A DNA stretch of 11,731 nt from contig JAFDCA010000350.1 in the NCBI GenBank assembly GCA_019313025.1, forward strand, positions 1 through 11,731, read 5' to 3'. The stretch comes from Deltaproteobacteria bacterium (lineage in GTDB: Bacteria; Desulfobacterota; Desulfobacteria; Desulfobacterales; UBA11574). The position numbers and the translations under genes are program-made. Positions 1-6,953 of this stretch are shown here, in pieces (positions within the stretch are counted from its first letter, which is position 1; every line of letters starts with the position of its first letter). Under the pieces are notes generated by a model. The model had not been told where the DNA came from. It made no database searches and was given only the letters and a program-made list of their open reading frames with translations.

Positions 1-36
1 AAGAAAAATGTGCCAGCCTGTAACCCACTGATTTTC

Positions 37-114
<78 letters not shown>

Positions 115-126
115 ACGATAAAAAGA

Positions 127-155
127 TGATTAACACTTCGGATATACGATGTCAA
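127..155 (-). promoter_or_regulatory. possible promoter of tRNA-Pro
   Basis: Read on the - strand, a perfect TTGACA (150-155) is followed after 17 nt by TAATCA (127-132). The -35 is consensus but the -10 is poor. It would start transcription near 120, a few bases before the mature tRNA 5' end at 114. The position fits a tRNA promoter; the weak -10 keeps this tentative. Confidence 0.35.
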
Positions 156-171
156 GATATGACCTGAACCT

Positions 172-191
172 TGGGTGAAAATGGGTGATAA
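172..191 (+). repeat. tandem 10-bp direct repeat TGGGTGAWAA
   Basis: TGGGTGAAAA (172-181) is followed immediately by TGGGTGATAA (182-191), a 9/10 match repeated exactly one helical turn apart. A further partial TGGGT lies at 198-202. It sits between the divergent tRNA and LD-carboxypeptidase genes, about 100 bp upstream of the latter's candidate transcription start. A direct repeat at one-turn spacing is the geometry used by some response regulators; no regulator is identified. Confidence 0.45.
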
Positions 192-211
192 TTTGGTTGG
201 GTACGATATGT

Positions 212-220
212 TGTGGATAA
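212..220 (-). promoter_or_regulatory. perfect 9-bp DnaA-box match
   Basis: TGTGGATAA on the + strand is TTATCCACA on the - strand, identical to the strongest E. coli DnaA-box consensus. It lies in a noncoding stretch about 40 bp upstream of the candidate LD-carboxypeptidase promoter. There is no box cluster, AT-rich unwinding element or dnaA/dnaN neighbour, so it does not mark an origin. It could be a lone regulatory DnaA site or chance. Confidence 0.35.
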
Positions 221-254
221 TTGATAAGATATTTCAGCATGGGGTCAAAATTTT

Positions 255-293
255 GTTGACGATTGAATAAAAAGAACGTTTTATTCAATCAAC
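255..293. repeat. 12-bp perfect inverted repeat, possible operator
   Basis: GATTGAATAAAA (261-272) is the exact reverse complement of TTTTATTCAATC (279-290), with a 6-nt centre AGAACG. The arms extend by GTT (255-257) with AAC (291-293) if a 3-nt bulge is allowed. There is no T-run after the right arm, so it is not a convincing terminator on the + strand. Its overlap with the TTGACG/TTTATT pair suggests an operator; if transcription starts further upstream it would instead be a leader hairpin. Confidence 0.6.
256..285 (+). promoter_or_regulatory. candidate sigma70 promoter of the LD-carboxypeptidase gene
   Basis: TTGACG (256-261, 5/6 to the -35 consensus) and TTTATT (280-285, 4/6 to the -10) are 18 nt apart, pointing to a start near 292 and a leader of about 26 nt before the ATG at 319. 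Both elements lie inside or at the edge of the perfect inverted repeat 261-290, so a protein bound to the repeat would cover the promoter. Confidence 0.45.
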
Positions 294-318
294 GTGGTTC
301 TTAAAAAACGGAGATGAC

Positions 319-1239
319 ATGCAAGGCCAGGAAAAAAACTCGATCAGGCCCCCTCGCCTGAAGCCGGGCGACACCATCGGCATTGTTGCGCCGGCCGGTC
401 CGTTTGATCCGGATAAATTCATGAAAGGAAAGACGGTTTTGGAATCCATGGGGTTTCAAACGTTTTTTAATGAAGATATTTTTCAAAAACATGGATTTTT
501 GGCCGGCTCCGACATTCAGCGGGCGGATCAGGTGAATCGAATGTTTGCCGATCCAACGGTTCAGGCGATTGTTTGTGCCAGAGGCGGATACGGGAGCATG
601 CGCATTCTTTCGTTTCTCGATTTTGAGACCATTCGAACACATCCCAAAATCTTTTTGGGGTTTAGCGATATTTCGGCGCTTTTGTCTGTGCTTTATGACC
701 GGTGCTCTCTGGTGACCTTTCACGGACCTGTGGTGACCACGCTGGCAAAAGCCACTGAAAAGACCCTGACAGCGCTTCAGATGGTGATGACATCCCCTTT
801 AACAGTTGAGCTGACAACTGAAAACGGTTTGGTGATCAAATCGGGCGTGTGTTCAGGTCTCGTGGTCGGAGGGAACCTGACCACGTTGTGCCATCTGGTG
901 GGGACGACTTATGCTCCGAAGCTTAACGGAAGAATTCTGTTCCTTGAAGATGTGGGAGAGATGCCCTACCGAGTCGACAGAATGTTGACACAGATGAAAC
1001 TCGCCGGATGTTTTAACGGTCTTGCCGGCTTGGTTTTAGGTGCCTTTGAAGAATGTGGCCCTCTTAATGAGATCGTCGAAAATTTTGGCAATATATTTGA
1101 AGATATGGATATTCCGATTTTGGCCGGCTTTGACATCGGTCATGGTAAACATAATCTGACGATTCCAATGGGGTTGGGTGCAACACTCGATACGGAGAGT
1201 AAAAAGCTGTTGTTTCACGAACCTGCCACGGTGGCATAG
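319..1239 (+). CDS. ldcA: LD-carboxypeptidase (peptidase family S66, LdcA/MccF-like)
   Basis: A 306-aa serine peptidase without a signal peptide, so predicted cytoplasmic. S66 enzymes remove the terminal D-alanine from L,D-linked tetrapeptides during murein recycling; MccF relatives cleave microcin-type acyl-sulfamoyl adenylates. The N-terminal domain opens with LKPGDTIGIVAPAGP (14-28). Family motifs follow: ARGGYGSMR (87-95), LGFSDISAL (113-121) with the predicted nucleophile Ser116, LFLEDVGEMPYRVDR (207-221) with predicted catalytic Glu210, and FDIGHGKHN (271-279) with predicted His275. These match the Ser/Glu/His triad layout of LdcA. Length is normal for the family. The ATG start has a GGAG Shine-Dalgarno at 310-313, five nt upstream. 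A serine hydrolase gene follows after 97 bp, then the mre-rod cluster, supporting a murein-recycling role over immunity to a microcin. Family assignment is firm; exact substrate is inferred. Confidence 0.9.
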   Translation: MQGQEKNSIRPPRLKPGDTIGIVAPAGPFDPDKFMKGKTVLESMGFQTFFNEDIFQKHGFLAGSDIQRADQVNRMFADPTVQAIVCARGGYGSMRILSFLDFETIRTHPKIFLGFSDISALLSVLYDRCSLVTFHGPVVTTLAKATEKTLTALQMVMTSPLTVELTTENGLVIKSGVCSGLVVGGNLTTLCHLVGTTYAPKLNGRILFLEDVGEMPYRVDRMLTQMKLAGCFNGLAGLVLGAFEECGPLNEIVENFGNIFEDMDIPILAGFDIGHGKHNLTIPMGLGATLDTESKKLLFHEPATVA

Positions 1240-1262
1240 GTGCTGAATTAATCTTATTAAAA

Positions 1263-1300
1263 ATTCATATCGCCTTGAAAAAAATATATGGCGATGGAAT
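1263..1300 (+). other. imperfect hairpin between the LD-carboxypeptidase and serine hydrolase genes
   Basis: ATCGCC (1269-1274) pairs with GGCGAT (1290-1295) around a 15-nt A/T-rich loop, and outer ATTC (1263-1266) pairs with GAAT (1297-1300) across a small internal bulge. Only a weak T-run (ACTTTTAT) follows. It may be a leaky terminator or a transcript-processing or stability element that sets the level of the downstream gene. No separate promoter for that gene stands out in the gap. Confidence 0.35.
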
Positions 1301-1336
1301 ACTTTTATCAAAAATAACATTTGCCGCGATGGGACA

Positions 1337-2425
1337 ATGAAGCATGTTAACCGTTTGATGAAAGATGCCGTTGCGAACAATGTGTTCCCCGGCGGCGTCC
1401 TTTTGGTTTCGAAGGATCGCAACATTGTTTTTTTTGAAGCTTACGGTGATGCCAATCTTTTTTCCGGCCGCAAAATGACCCAAAAAACGGTTTTCGATCT
1501 CGCGTCTCTGACCAAACCACTGGCCACGACCCTCGCAGTTATGGAATTGATCCAACAGTCCAAATTGAATTTAGAGGACCATCTGGGAACTGTTTTACCT
1601 TTATTTAAAAACTCCGATAAAGAAAAGATCCGGGTTAAAAATCTACTGTATCATAATTCAGGATTTCCGGATTATCGTCCCTATTATAAACTGGTAAAAA
1701 AATCGGAACCCGGGCAAAGAAAAATTGCCTTGAGGAATTTTCTGATCAAAGAACCGCTGATCCATCCCATCGGTCATCAGGTCGTATATAGCGACATCGG
1801 ATTTATGGTGCTATGCTGGGTGATTGAAGAGGTGGCAGGAATTCGTATGGATCATTTTGTTACGGAAAATATTTATAACCCTTTGGGTCTTAAAACGCTG
1901 TTTTTTTTGCCGGTTGATAAAAAGCCGCCTGATGCGGAATTTGCCGCTACCGAGAAATGTCCATGGCGGGGCATCCTGTTGGAGGGGGTTGTTCATGATG
2001 ACAACGCCTATTCAGTGGGCGGTGTCGAAGGGCATGCCGGTCTTTTCGGAACGGCCGGTGGCGTTTTTGATCTTTTGGCCGAGCTGATGGCTGTCTATCA
2101 AGGATCTATTTCAAAAGGTGTGTTTGATACGGATTTAACCCGACGCTTTTTAAGTGTAAACAAGCAAGACGGCCGAGCATTAGGTTTTGACACCCCTTCT
2201 TCAAAGGGATCGAGCTGCGGCAGACATTTTTCAAATAAAACCGTGGGACATTTGGGGTTCACAGGCACATCTTTTTGGATGGATCTGGATCAAGAAATTA
2301 TTGTTATTCTGTTGACCAATCGCATCCATCCATCCCGGGATAATAACCGAATAAAAGCTTTCAGACCGAAATTACATGATGCGGTCATGGAAAATTTTTC
2401 GGTTGGCCGATTACCGAAATATTAA
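1337..2425 (+). CDS. serine hydrolase, class C beta-lactamase / DD-peptidase-like family
   Basis: A 362-aa protein of the beta-lactamase superfamily (Pfam PF00144 type). The three active-site elements are present: SLTK at 57-60 (nucleophile Ser57, Lys60), YSD at 151-153 (the YxN-equivalent), and HLGFTG at 305-310 in place of KTG, as in many esterase or peptidase members. Supporting features are FPGGVLLV (17-24), the HNSGFPDY block (106-113) and VGGVEGHAGLFGTA (227-240). Similar proteins cleave D-amino-acid peptides, esters or beta-lactams; the substrate cannot be read from sequence. No N-terminal signal or transmembrane segment is visible, so a cytoplasmic site is likely, which suits murein-peptide recycling beside LdcA. 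The ATG at 1337 is the first possible start in frame after a stop at 1244; GGGA at 1331-1334 is only two nt from it, an unusually tight Shine-Dalgarno. Calling it a resistance beta-lactamase would be unjustified. Confidence 0.85.
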   Translation: MKHVNRLMKDAVANNVFPGGVLLVSKDRNIVFFEAYGDANLFSGRKMTQKTVFDLASLTKPLATTLAVMELIQQSKLNLEDHLGTVLPLFKNSDKEKIRVKNLLYHNSGFPDYRPYYKLVKKSEPGQRKIALRNFLIKEPLIHPIGHQVVYSDIGFMVLCWVIEEVAGIRMDHFVTENIYNPLGLKTLFFLPVDKKPPDAEFAATEKCPWRGILLEGVVHDDNAYSVGGVEGHAGLFGTAGGVFDLLAELMAVYQGSISKGVFDTDLTRRFLSVNKQDGRALGFDTPSSKGSSCGRHFSNKTVGHLGFTGTSFWMDLDQEIIVILLTNRIHPSRDNNRIKAFRPKLHDAVMENFSVGRLPKY

Positions 2426-2453
2426 TTGGCATAATTATTGCTTTATATCAATT

Positions 2454-2482
2454 CTGACACTTTGTTATTTAAAAGGTATACC
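2454..2482 (+). promoter_or_regulatory. candidate promoter of the mre operon
   Basis: CTGACA (2454-2459, 5/6 to the -35) is followed after 17 nt by TATACC (2477-2482, 4/6 to the -10). This would start transcription near 2489 and give mreB a leader of about 165 nt. The whole 2426-2656 gap is very AT-rich, so other chance -10-like hexamers occur, for example TATAAA at 2625-2630. This pair has the best combination of boxes and spacing. Confidence 0.4.
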
Positions 2483-2555
2483 CCAATTAAAAAGATAAAT
2501 CGTATGATAATTTTCTTGTCATGATAGAACAATTTTGATAGTTTAAAATATTTTA

Positions 2556-2572
2556 TAACATCTTTTAACATC
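2556..2572 (+). repeat. direct repeat TAACATC, 10-bp period, in the mreB leader
   Basis: TAACATC occurs at 2556-2562 and again at 2566-2572, with TTT between them, so the copies lie on the same DNA face one turn apart. It lies between the candidate promoter and mreB. It could be a regulator site, but the AT-rich context raises the chance of coincidence. Confidence 0.3.
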
Positions 2573-2650
2573 CGGCTCATTTCAAAGATTATAAGGATAA
2601 TATTAAGATTGATAAAAACAGGCATATAAACTTTTAGCGTGTTAAAATGA

Positions 2651-3700
<1,050 letters not shown>

Positions 3701-3704
3701 ATAC

Positions 3705-4541
3705 ATGTTTTCGAAGAAGATGGTAATGATTATTGGCGTGATCGTTCTGATTGCCGTCAATATCATACTCCTTTCTGTTTTCAATCGTCGTTATATTTCT
3801 TATTACAGACCCGGACGAATCGCTATTTCTTTAATCGCCCCTTTTCAGAAGGCTTCCACCAGTTCTATCCGTTTTGTAAGAGATATTTGGCGACATTATT
3901 TTTTTATGGTTAATGTTGCGAAAGAGAATGATAATTATAAGAAAGCGCTAAACAAAGCGTTTGAAAACAACATCCAACTCAAAGAACTTACGCTTTCCAA
4001 TGCCCGGCTTCGAAATTTACTGGATTTTAAGCGGACGATAACAGATCAGGTTCTTTCGGCCCAAGTCATCGGCAAGGATCCTTCCCCTTGGTTTAAAACC
4101 GTTATCGTCGATAAAGGCAAAAACGACGGGATTGAAACAGGTATGGCTGTGGTGGTTCCCAAAGGGATCGCGGGGCAAGTTACGGATGTATCCGCCAATT
4201 ATTCTAAGGTGTTGTTGATTATCGATCATAACAGCTCAGTGGATGCATTGGTACAAAATGATAGAGCACGGGGTATCATCAAAGGAGGCGCAGCAGGACA
4301 ATGTCTTTTTAAATATGTATTGCGTAAACATGATATTGAATTAGGTGATATCGTCGTTTCATCCGGGTTGGATGGTGTTTTTCCAAAAGGGCTTGCCGTA
4401 GGGTATGTTTCGGCCATCGTCAAGCCAAAATCCGGGATATTTCAGGAAGTGGCCGTTACACCGTATGTTGATTTTGAAAAACTTGAAGAGGTTCTGATTG
4501 TGATGAACCCCAAAAAGAAAGAATTTGAGCCTCAGCAATGA
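3705..4541 (+). CDS. mreC: rod shape-determining protein MreC
   Basis: A 278-aa single-pass inner-membrane protein whose periplasmic part links the MreB system to PBP2 and activates RodA-PBP2. One transmembrane helix lies at about 7-26, followed by a coiled-coil stretch (about 70-108, rich in Lys, Glu and Asn). A beta-rich domain then carries typical MreC patterns: VIGKDPSPWFKTVIVDKG (121-138), the GIAGQV turn (154-159), LLIIDHNSSVDALV (170-183) and RGIIKGG (189-195). The ATG lies four nt after the mreB stop and has no recognisable Shine-Dalgarno, so translation probably depends on coupling to mreB. The last 17 nt overlap the proposed mreD start. Length is normal. Confidence 0.95.
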   Translation: MFSKKMVMIIGVIVLIAVNIILLSVFNRRYISYYRPGRIAISLIAPFQKASTSSIRFVRDIWRHYFFMVNVAKENDNYKKALNKAFENNIQLKELTLSNARLRNLLDFKRTITDQVLSAQVIGKDPSPWFKTVIVDKGKNDGIETGMAVVVPKGIAGQVTDVSANYSKVLLIIDHNSSVDALVQNDRARGIIKGGAAGQCLFKYVLRKHDIELGDIVVSSGLDGVFPKGLAVGYVSAIVKPKSGIFQEVAVTPYVDFEKLEEVLIVMNPKKKEFEPQQ

Positions 4542-5010
4542 CGTATTGCTTACATATCCTTATATGCCTTTGTTTGAAAGATTTTATGATCTATTATCCC
4601 CCTTTGTCATTTATTTGAGTATCTTCCGTTCCGTTCGTGAAAGTATGGTGATTATTTTTATTTTTGGTTTTTTCATGGATATCATTTCCGGAGGGCCTTT
4701 CGGCCTTTACATCACAGCATATATCTGGTTGTTTATCGGTGTGCGATGGGCAATTACCTTTCTGCATGTCCGTGACAACCTGCTTTTACCATTTGTTGTT
4801 GCTGCGGGGGTATTAATGGAGAATGCCATATTCATTGGGACCACTGCCATGTTTGAACGAAGTTCACGGGTTTCTGAAGCAATGGTGAGCACGATTATCG
4901 TGCAGGTTTTATGGGCCATATTCACCGGCCCGCTTTTTCTGATGTTTTTTAATTATTCGCATCGTCGGTGGGATCGATGGAATAAAGAAATATTTGCTAA
5001 GAAAGATTAA
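4525..5010 (+). CDS. mreD: rod shape-determining protein MreD, short N-terminus
   Basis: A very hydrophobic protein of up to 161 aa matching MreD, the polytopic inner-membrane partner of MreC. Recognisable parts are the LLSPFVIYLSIFRSVRES segment (23-40), the conserved GFFMDIISGGPFGLY block (48-62), and further membrane helices at about 63-80, 86-107 and 122-142. The reading frame has no ATG near its beginning: in-frame candidates are TTG 4525, TTG 4546 and ATG 4564, and a stop at 4504 limits extension. TTG 4525 is preferred because a purine-rich stretch (AAAAAGAAAGA, 4512-4522) lies just upstream and it retains the most protein; it overlaps mreC by 17 nt. Even so, the first membrane helix found in typical MreD, about 14 residues longer in E. 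coli before the equivalent of residue 17, is absent or poorly hydrophobic. Family call firm, start uncertain. Confidence 0.88.
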   Translation: MSLSNDVLLTYPYMPLFERFYDLLSPFVIYLSIFRSVRESMVIIFIFGFFMDIISGGPFGLYITAYIWLFIGVRWAITFLHVRDNLLLPFVVAAGVLMENAIFIGTTAMFERSSRVSEAMVSTIIVQVLWAIFTGPLFLMFFNYSHRRWDRWNKEIFAKKD

Positions 5011-5036
5011 AAAGTGTGCATCCGTAAATCTATAAT
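5007..5036 (+). promoter_or_regulatory. possible internal promoter for mrdA-rodA
   Basis: A perfect -10 hexamer TATAAT (5031-5036) lies in the 71-bp gap between mreD and mrdA, with TTAAAA (5007-5012, 4/6 to the -35) 18 nt upstream, overlapping the mreD stop. Transcription would start near 5043, leaving a leader of about 39 nt before mrdA. This is the longest gap in the mre-rod run, consistent with a secondary promoter. Confidence 0.4.
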
Positions 5037-5071
5037 CGACACTCAAAAGAATTCAACAAAAACATTTCATC

Positions 5072-5077
5072 GAGGAA
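5072..5077 (+). promoter_or_regulatory. ribosome binding site deciding the mrdA TTG start
   Basis: GAGGAA at 5072-5077 is a strong Shine-Dalgarno placed about five nt before the TTG at 5082. No ATG in frame lies near it, so it supports TTG as the true initiator of PBP2. Confidence 0.75.
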
Positions 5078-5081
5078 CACG

Positions 5082-6944
5082 TTGACCAAATATTTAAAAA
5101 CGGCCGATCAGGATTGGTACAAACAACGACTGGTTCGAATCGCGTTTTGTGTTGCGGGAACCTTTTGTCTGATTTTTATGCGCTTGTTTTATCTTCAGGT
5201 GATTCATGGTGAAGAGTTGAGGCGATTATCGGAAAACAATTGTATTCGCCTGCAAAGTACCGATCCATCCAGAGGAATGATTTTTGATCGTAATGGGAAA
5301 CTGCTTGTTGATAATCGGCCGTCCTTCGATCTTAATATTGTGTTAAAAGATGCCAAACCGATTGAGCAGACTGTCAAAAAATTATCTAAATATATTCATG
5401 TTCCTGAATCAGAACTGTTGTCAAAGATTGAAAACGAGAAAACGGTTTCATCCTATAAACCGATACTCTTGAAAAAGGATATCGGGCGGGATGCTTTGGC
5501 TGCCATAGAAGTGCGAAAATTCGATCTTCCAGGGGTTGTTGTCGATGTAAAACCTCGCCGACATTACATAGAAAGGCAGACGGCCGCCCATCTCATTGGC
5601 TATTTGAGCGAAATAAACGCTGACGAACTTAATTCGGAGGAATATCAAGAATATAGGGTTGGCGATTATATCGGAAAGTTTGGCGTTGAAAAAATATTTG
5701 AGTCTTTTCTTCAGGGAAAAAGAGGGGGGCGACAAGTTGAAGTCAATGTCATGGGGCAAGTGGTCAGAATTTTAAAAACAGTCGACCCCCAGCCGGGACA
5801 GAACCTTTATTTGACAATCGATTTAAATGTTCAGAAAAAGGCTGAGGCACTGTTAGAAGGGGTTGCCGGCGCCGTGGCGGCCATGGATCCTCAAACAGGT
5901 CAAATCCTTGCCCTGGCAAGTTCTCCTTCGTTTGACCAGAATATTTTTGTTGACGGCATGTCACATGACCAGTGGGATGCCCTTGTTTCCAACCCGTTAA
6001 GACCTTTGGAAAACAAAGTTATCCATGGTGAGTACCCTCCGGCATCTACATTTAAAGTCATTACCGCAATTGCAGCCCTCGAGGAAAGCGTCATCGATAA
6101 AAAAACGACCTTTTATTGCCCCGGATATTATAAATTTGGAAATCGCGTTTACAGATGCTGGAAACCAGCAGGTCACGACAACGTCAATATAATTAAAGCG
6201 CTGGCTGAATCCTGCGACGTCTATTTCTATCAAGTCGGCCAGAAGCTGGGTATAGATCGTTTGTCAATGTATGCCATTGCTTCCGGTTTGGGATCGCCTA
6301 CCGGGATTGACCTGGATCACGAAGCAGCGGGGCTCATTCCGACGGCAGAATGGAAAAAGCGTCGTACCGGTGTTGCCTGGCAGGGAGGAGAAACGCTTTC
6401 GGTGGCCATTGGACAAGGCTTTGATCTCGCCACACCCTTGCAGATGCTTGTTCTTGCATCAGCCGTTGCAAATGGCGGGAATATTTACAAGCCATTAATA
6501 CTCAAGTCGGTCTATTCACCTGAAGGATCGGTTATTCTTGAAAGGAAAAAACAGTTGGCCGGTAAGTTGCCTGTTAGTAAAAAAACATTGGAAATTATAA
6601 AAGAGGGCCTCAAAGAGGTTGTTAACAATCCAAAAGGGACTGCATGGCTTGCCCGTGTTGAGGGTCTCGATATTAGTGGTAAAACAGGGACGGCCCAGGT
6701 GGTTGGGCGCAGTAAAGAACGCGGTCTGTCCGAAGAAGAACTGGCACACCGTTTCAAATCACATGCATGGTTTATTGCTTATGCACCATCTGCTGATCCC
6801 AAAATAGCAGTTTCTGTCATTGTGGAGCACGGTAGCCATGGATCAAGCGCGGCGGCGCCCATTGCTCGGGAAGTCATTAAAACATTTTTTGGGTATGATG
6901 AAAACTCAAAGCCCGGCGAACTGAAAGTCGCCGAAAACCAGTAG
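5082..6944 (+). CDS. mrdA: penicillin-binding protein 2 (elongasome DD-transpeptidase)
   Basis: A 620-aa class B PBP that cross-links new lateral-wall peptidoglycan in the periplasm, paired with RodA. An N-terminal membrane anchor spans about 18-39. The dimerisation domain begins with the class B motif RGMIFDRNG (64-72). The transpeptidase domain (about 262-600) has STFK (322-325, nucleophile Ser322, Lys325), SCD (377-379, the SxN-position motif with Asp) and KTGTAQ (534-539). GKFGVEKIFESFLQGKRG (198-215) is the usual class B segment before the catalytic domain. Cys346, Cys359, His365 and Cys378 are spaced much like the residues of the E. coli PBP2 zinc site. Length agrees with the family. 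The start is TTG with a strong GAGGAA upstream. rodA begins nine nt after the stop. Intact, with no odd features beyond the Cys3His cluster. Confidence 0.96.
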   Translation: MTKYLKTADQDWYKQRLVRIAFCVAGTFCLIFMRLFYLQVIHGEELRRLSENNCIRLQSTDPSRGMIFDRNGKLLVDNRPSFDLNIVLKDAKPIEQTVKKLSKYIHVPESELLSKIENEKTVSSYKPILLKKDIGRDALAAIEVRKFDLPGVVVDVKPRRHYIERQTAAHLIGYLSEINADELNSEEYQEYRVGDYIGKFGVEKIFESFLQGKRGGRQVEVNVMGQVVRILKTVDPQPGQNLYLTIDLNVQKKAEALLEGVAGAVAAMDPQTGQILALASSPSFDQNIFVDGMSHDQWDALVSNPLRPLENKVIHGEYPPASTFKVITAIAALEESVIDKKTTFYCPGYYKFGNRVYRCWKPAGHDNVNIIKALAESCDVYFYQVGQKLGIDRLSMYAIASGLGSPTGIDLDHEAAGLIPTAEWKKRRTGVAWQGGETLSVAIGQGFDLATPLQMLVLASAVANGGNIYKPLILKSVYSPEGSVILERKKQLAGKLPVSKKTLEIIKEGLKEVVNNPKGTAWLARVEGLDISGKTGTAQVVGRSKERGLSEEELAHRFKSHAWFIAYAPSADPKIAVSVIVEHGSHGSSAAAPIAREVIKTFFGYDENSKPGELKVAENQ

Positions 6945-6953
6945 AACACAACA

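Noticed and set aside
301..723. 140-aa reverse-strand reading frame opposite the LD-carboxypeptidase gene
   Set aside because: Antisense to a gene with a full set of S66 motifs; no family resemblance and no ribosome binding site.
803..820. CAGTTG/CAACTG inverted repeat
   Set aside because: It lies inside the LD-carboxypeptidase coding sequence and is short; no regulatory context.
1337..2425. Antibiotic-resistance beta-lactamase
   Set aside because: The third motif is HxG and no export signal is visible; the family is mostly peptidases and esterases, so resistance is unsupported.
2541..2559. Palindromic AAAATATTTT core in the mreB leader
   Set aside because: Self-complementary A/T runs are expected by chance in such AT-rich sequence, and the flanks pair only with bulges.
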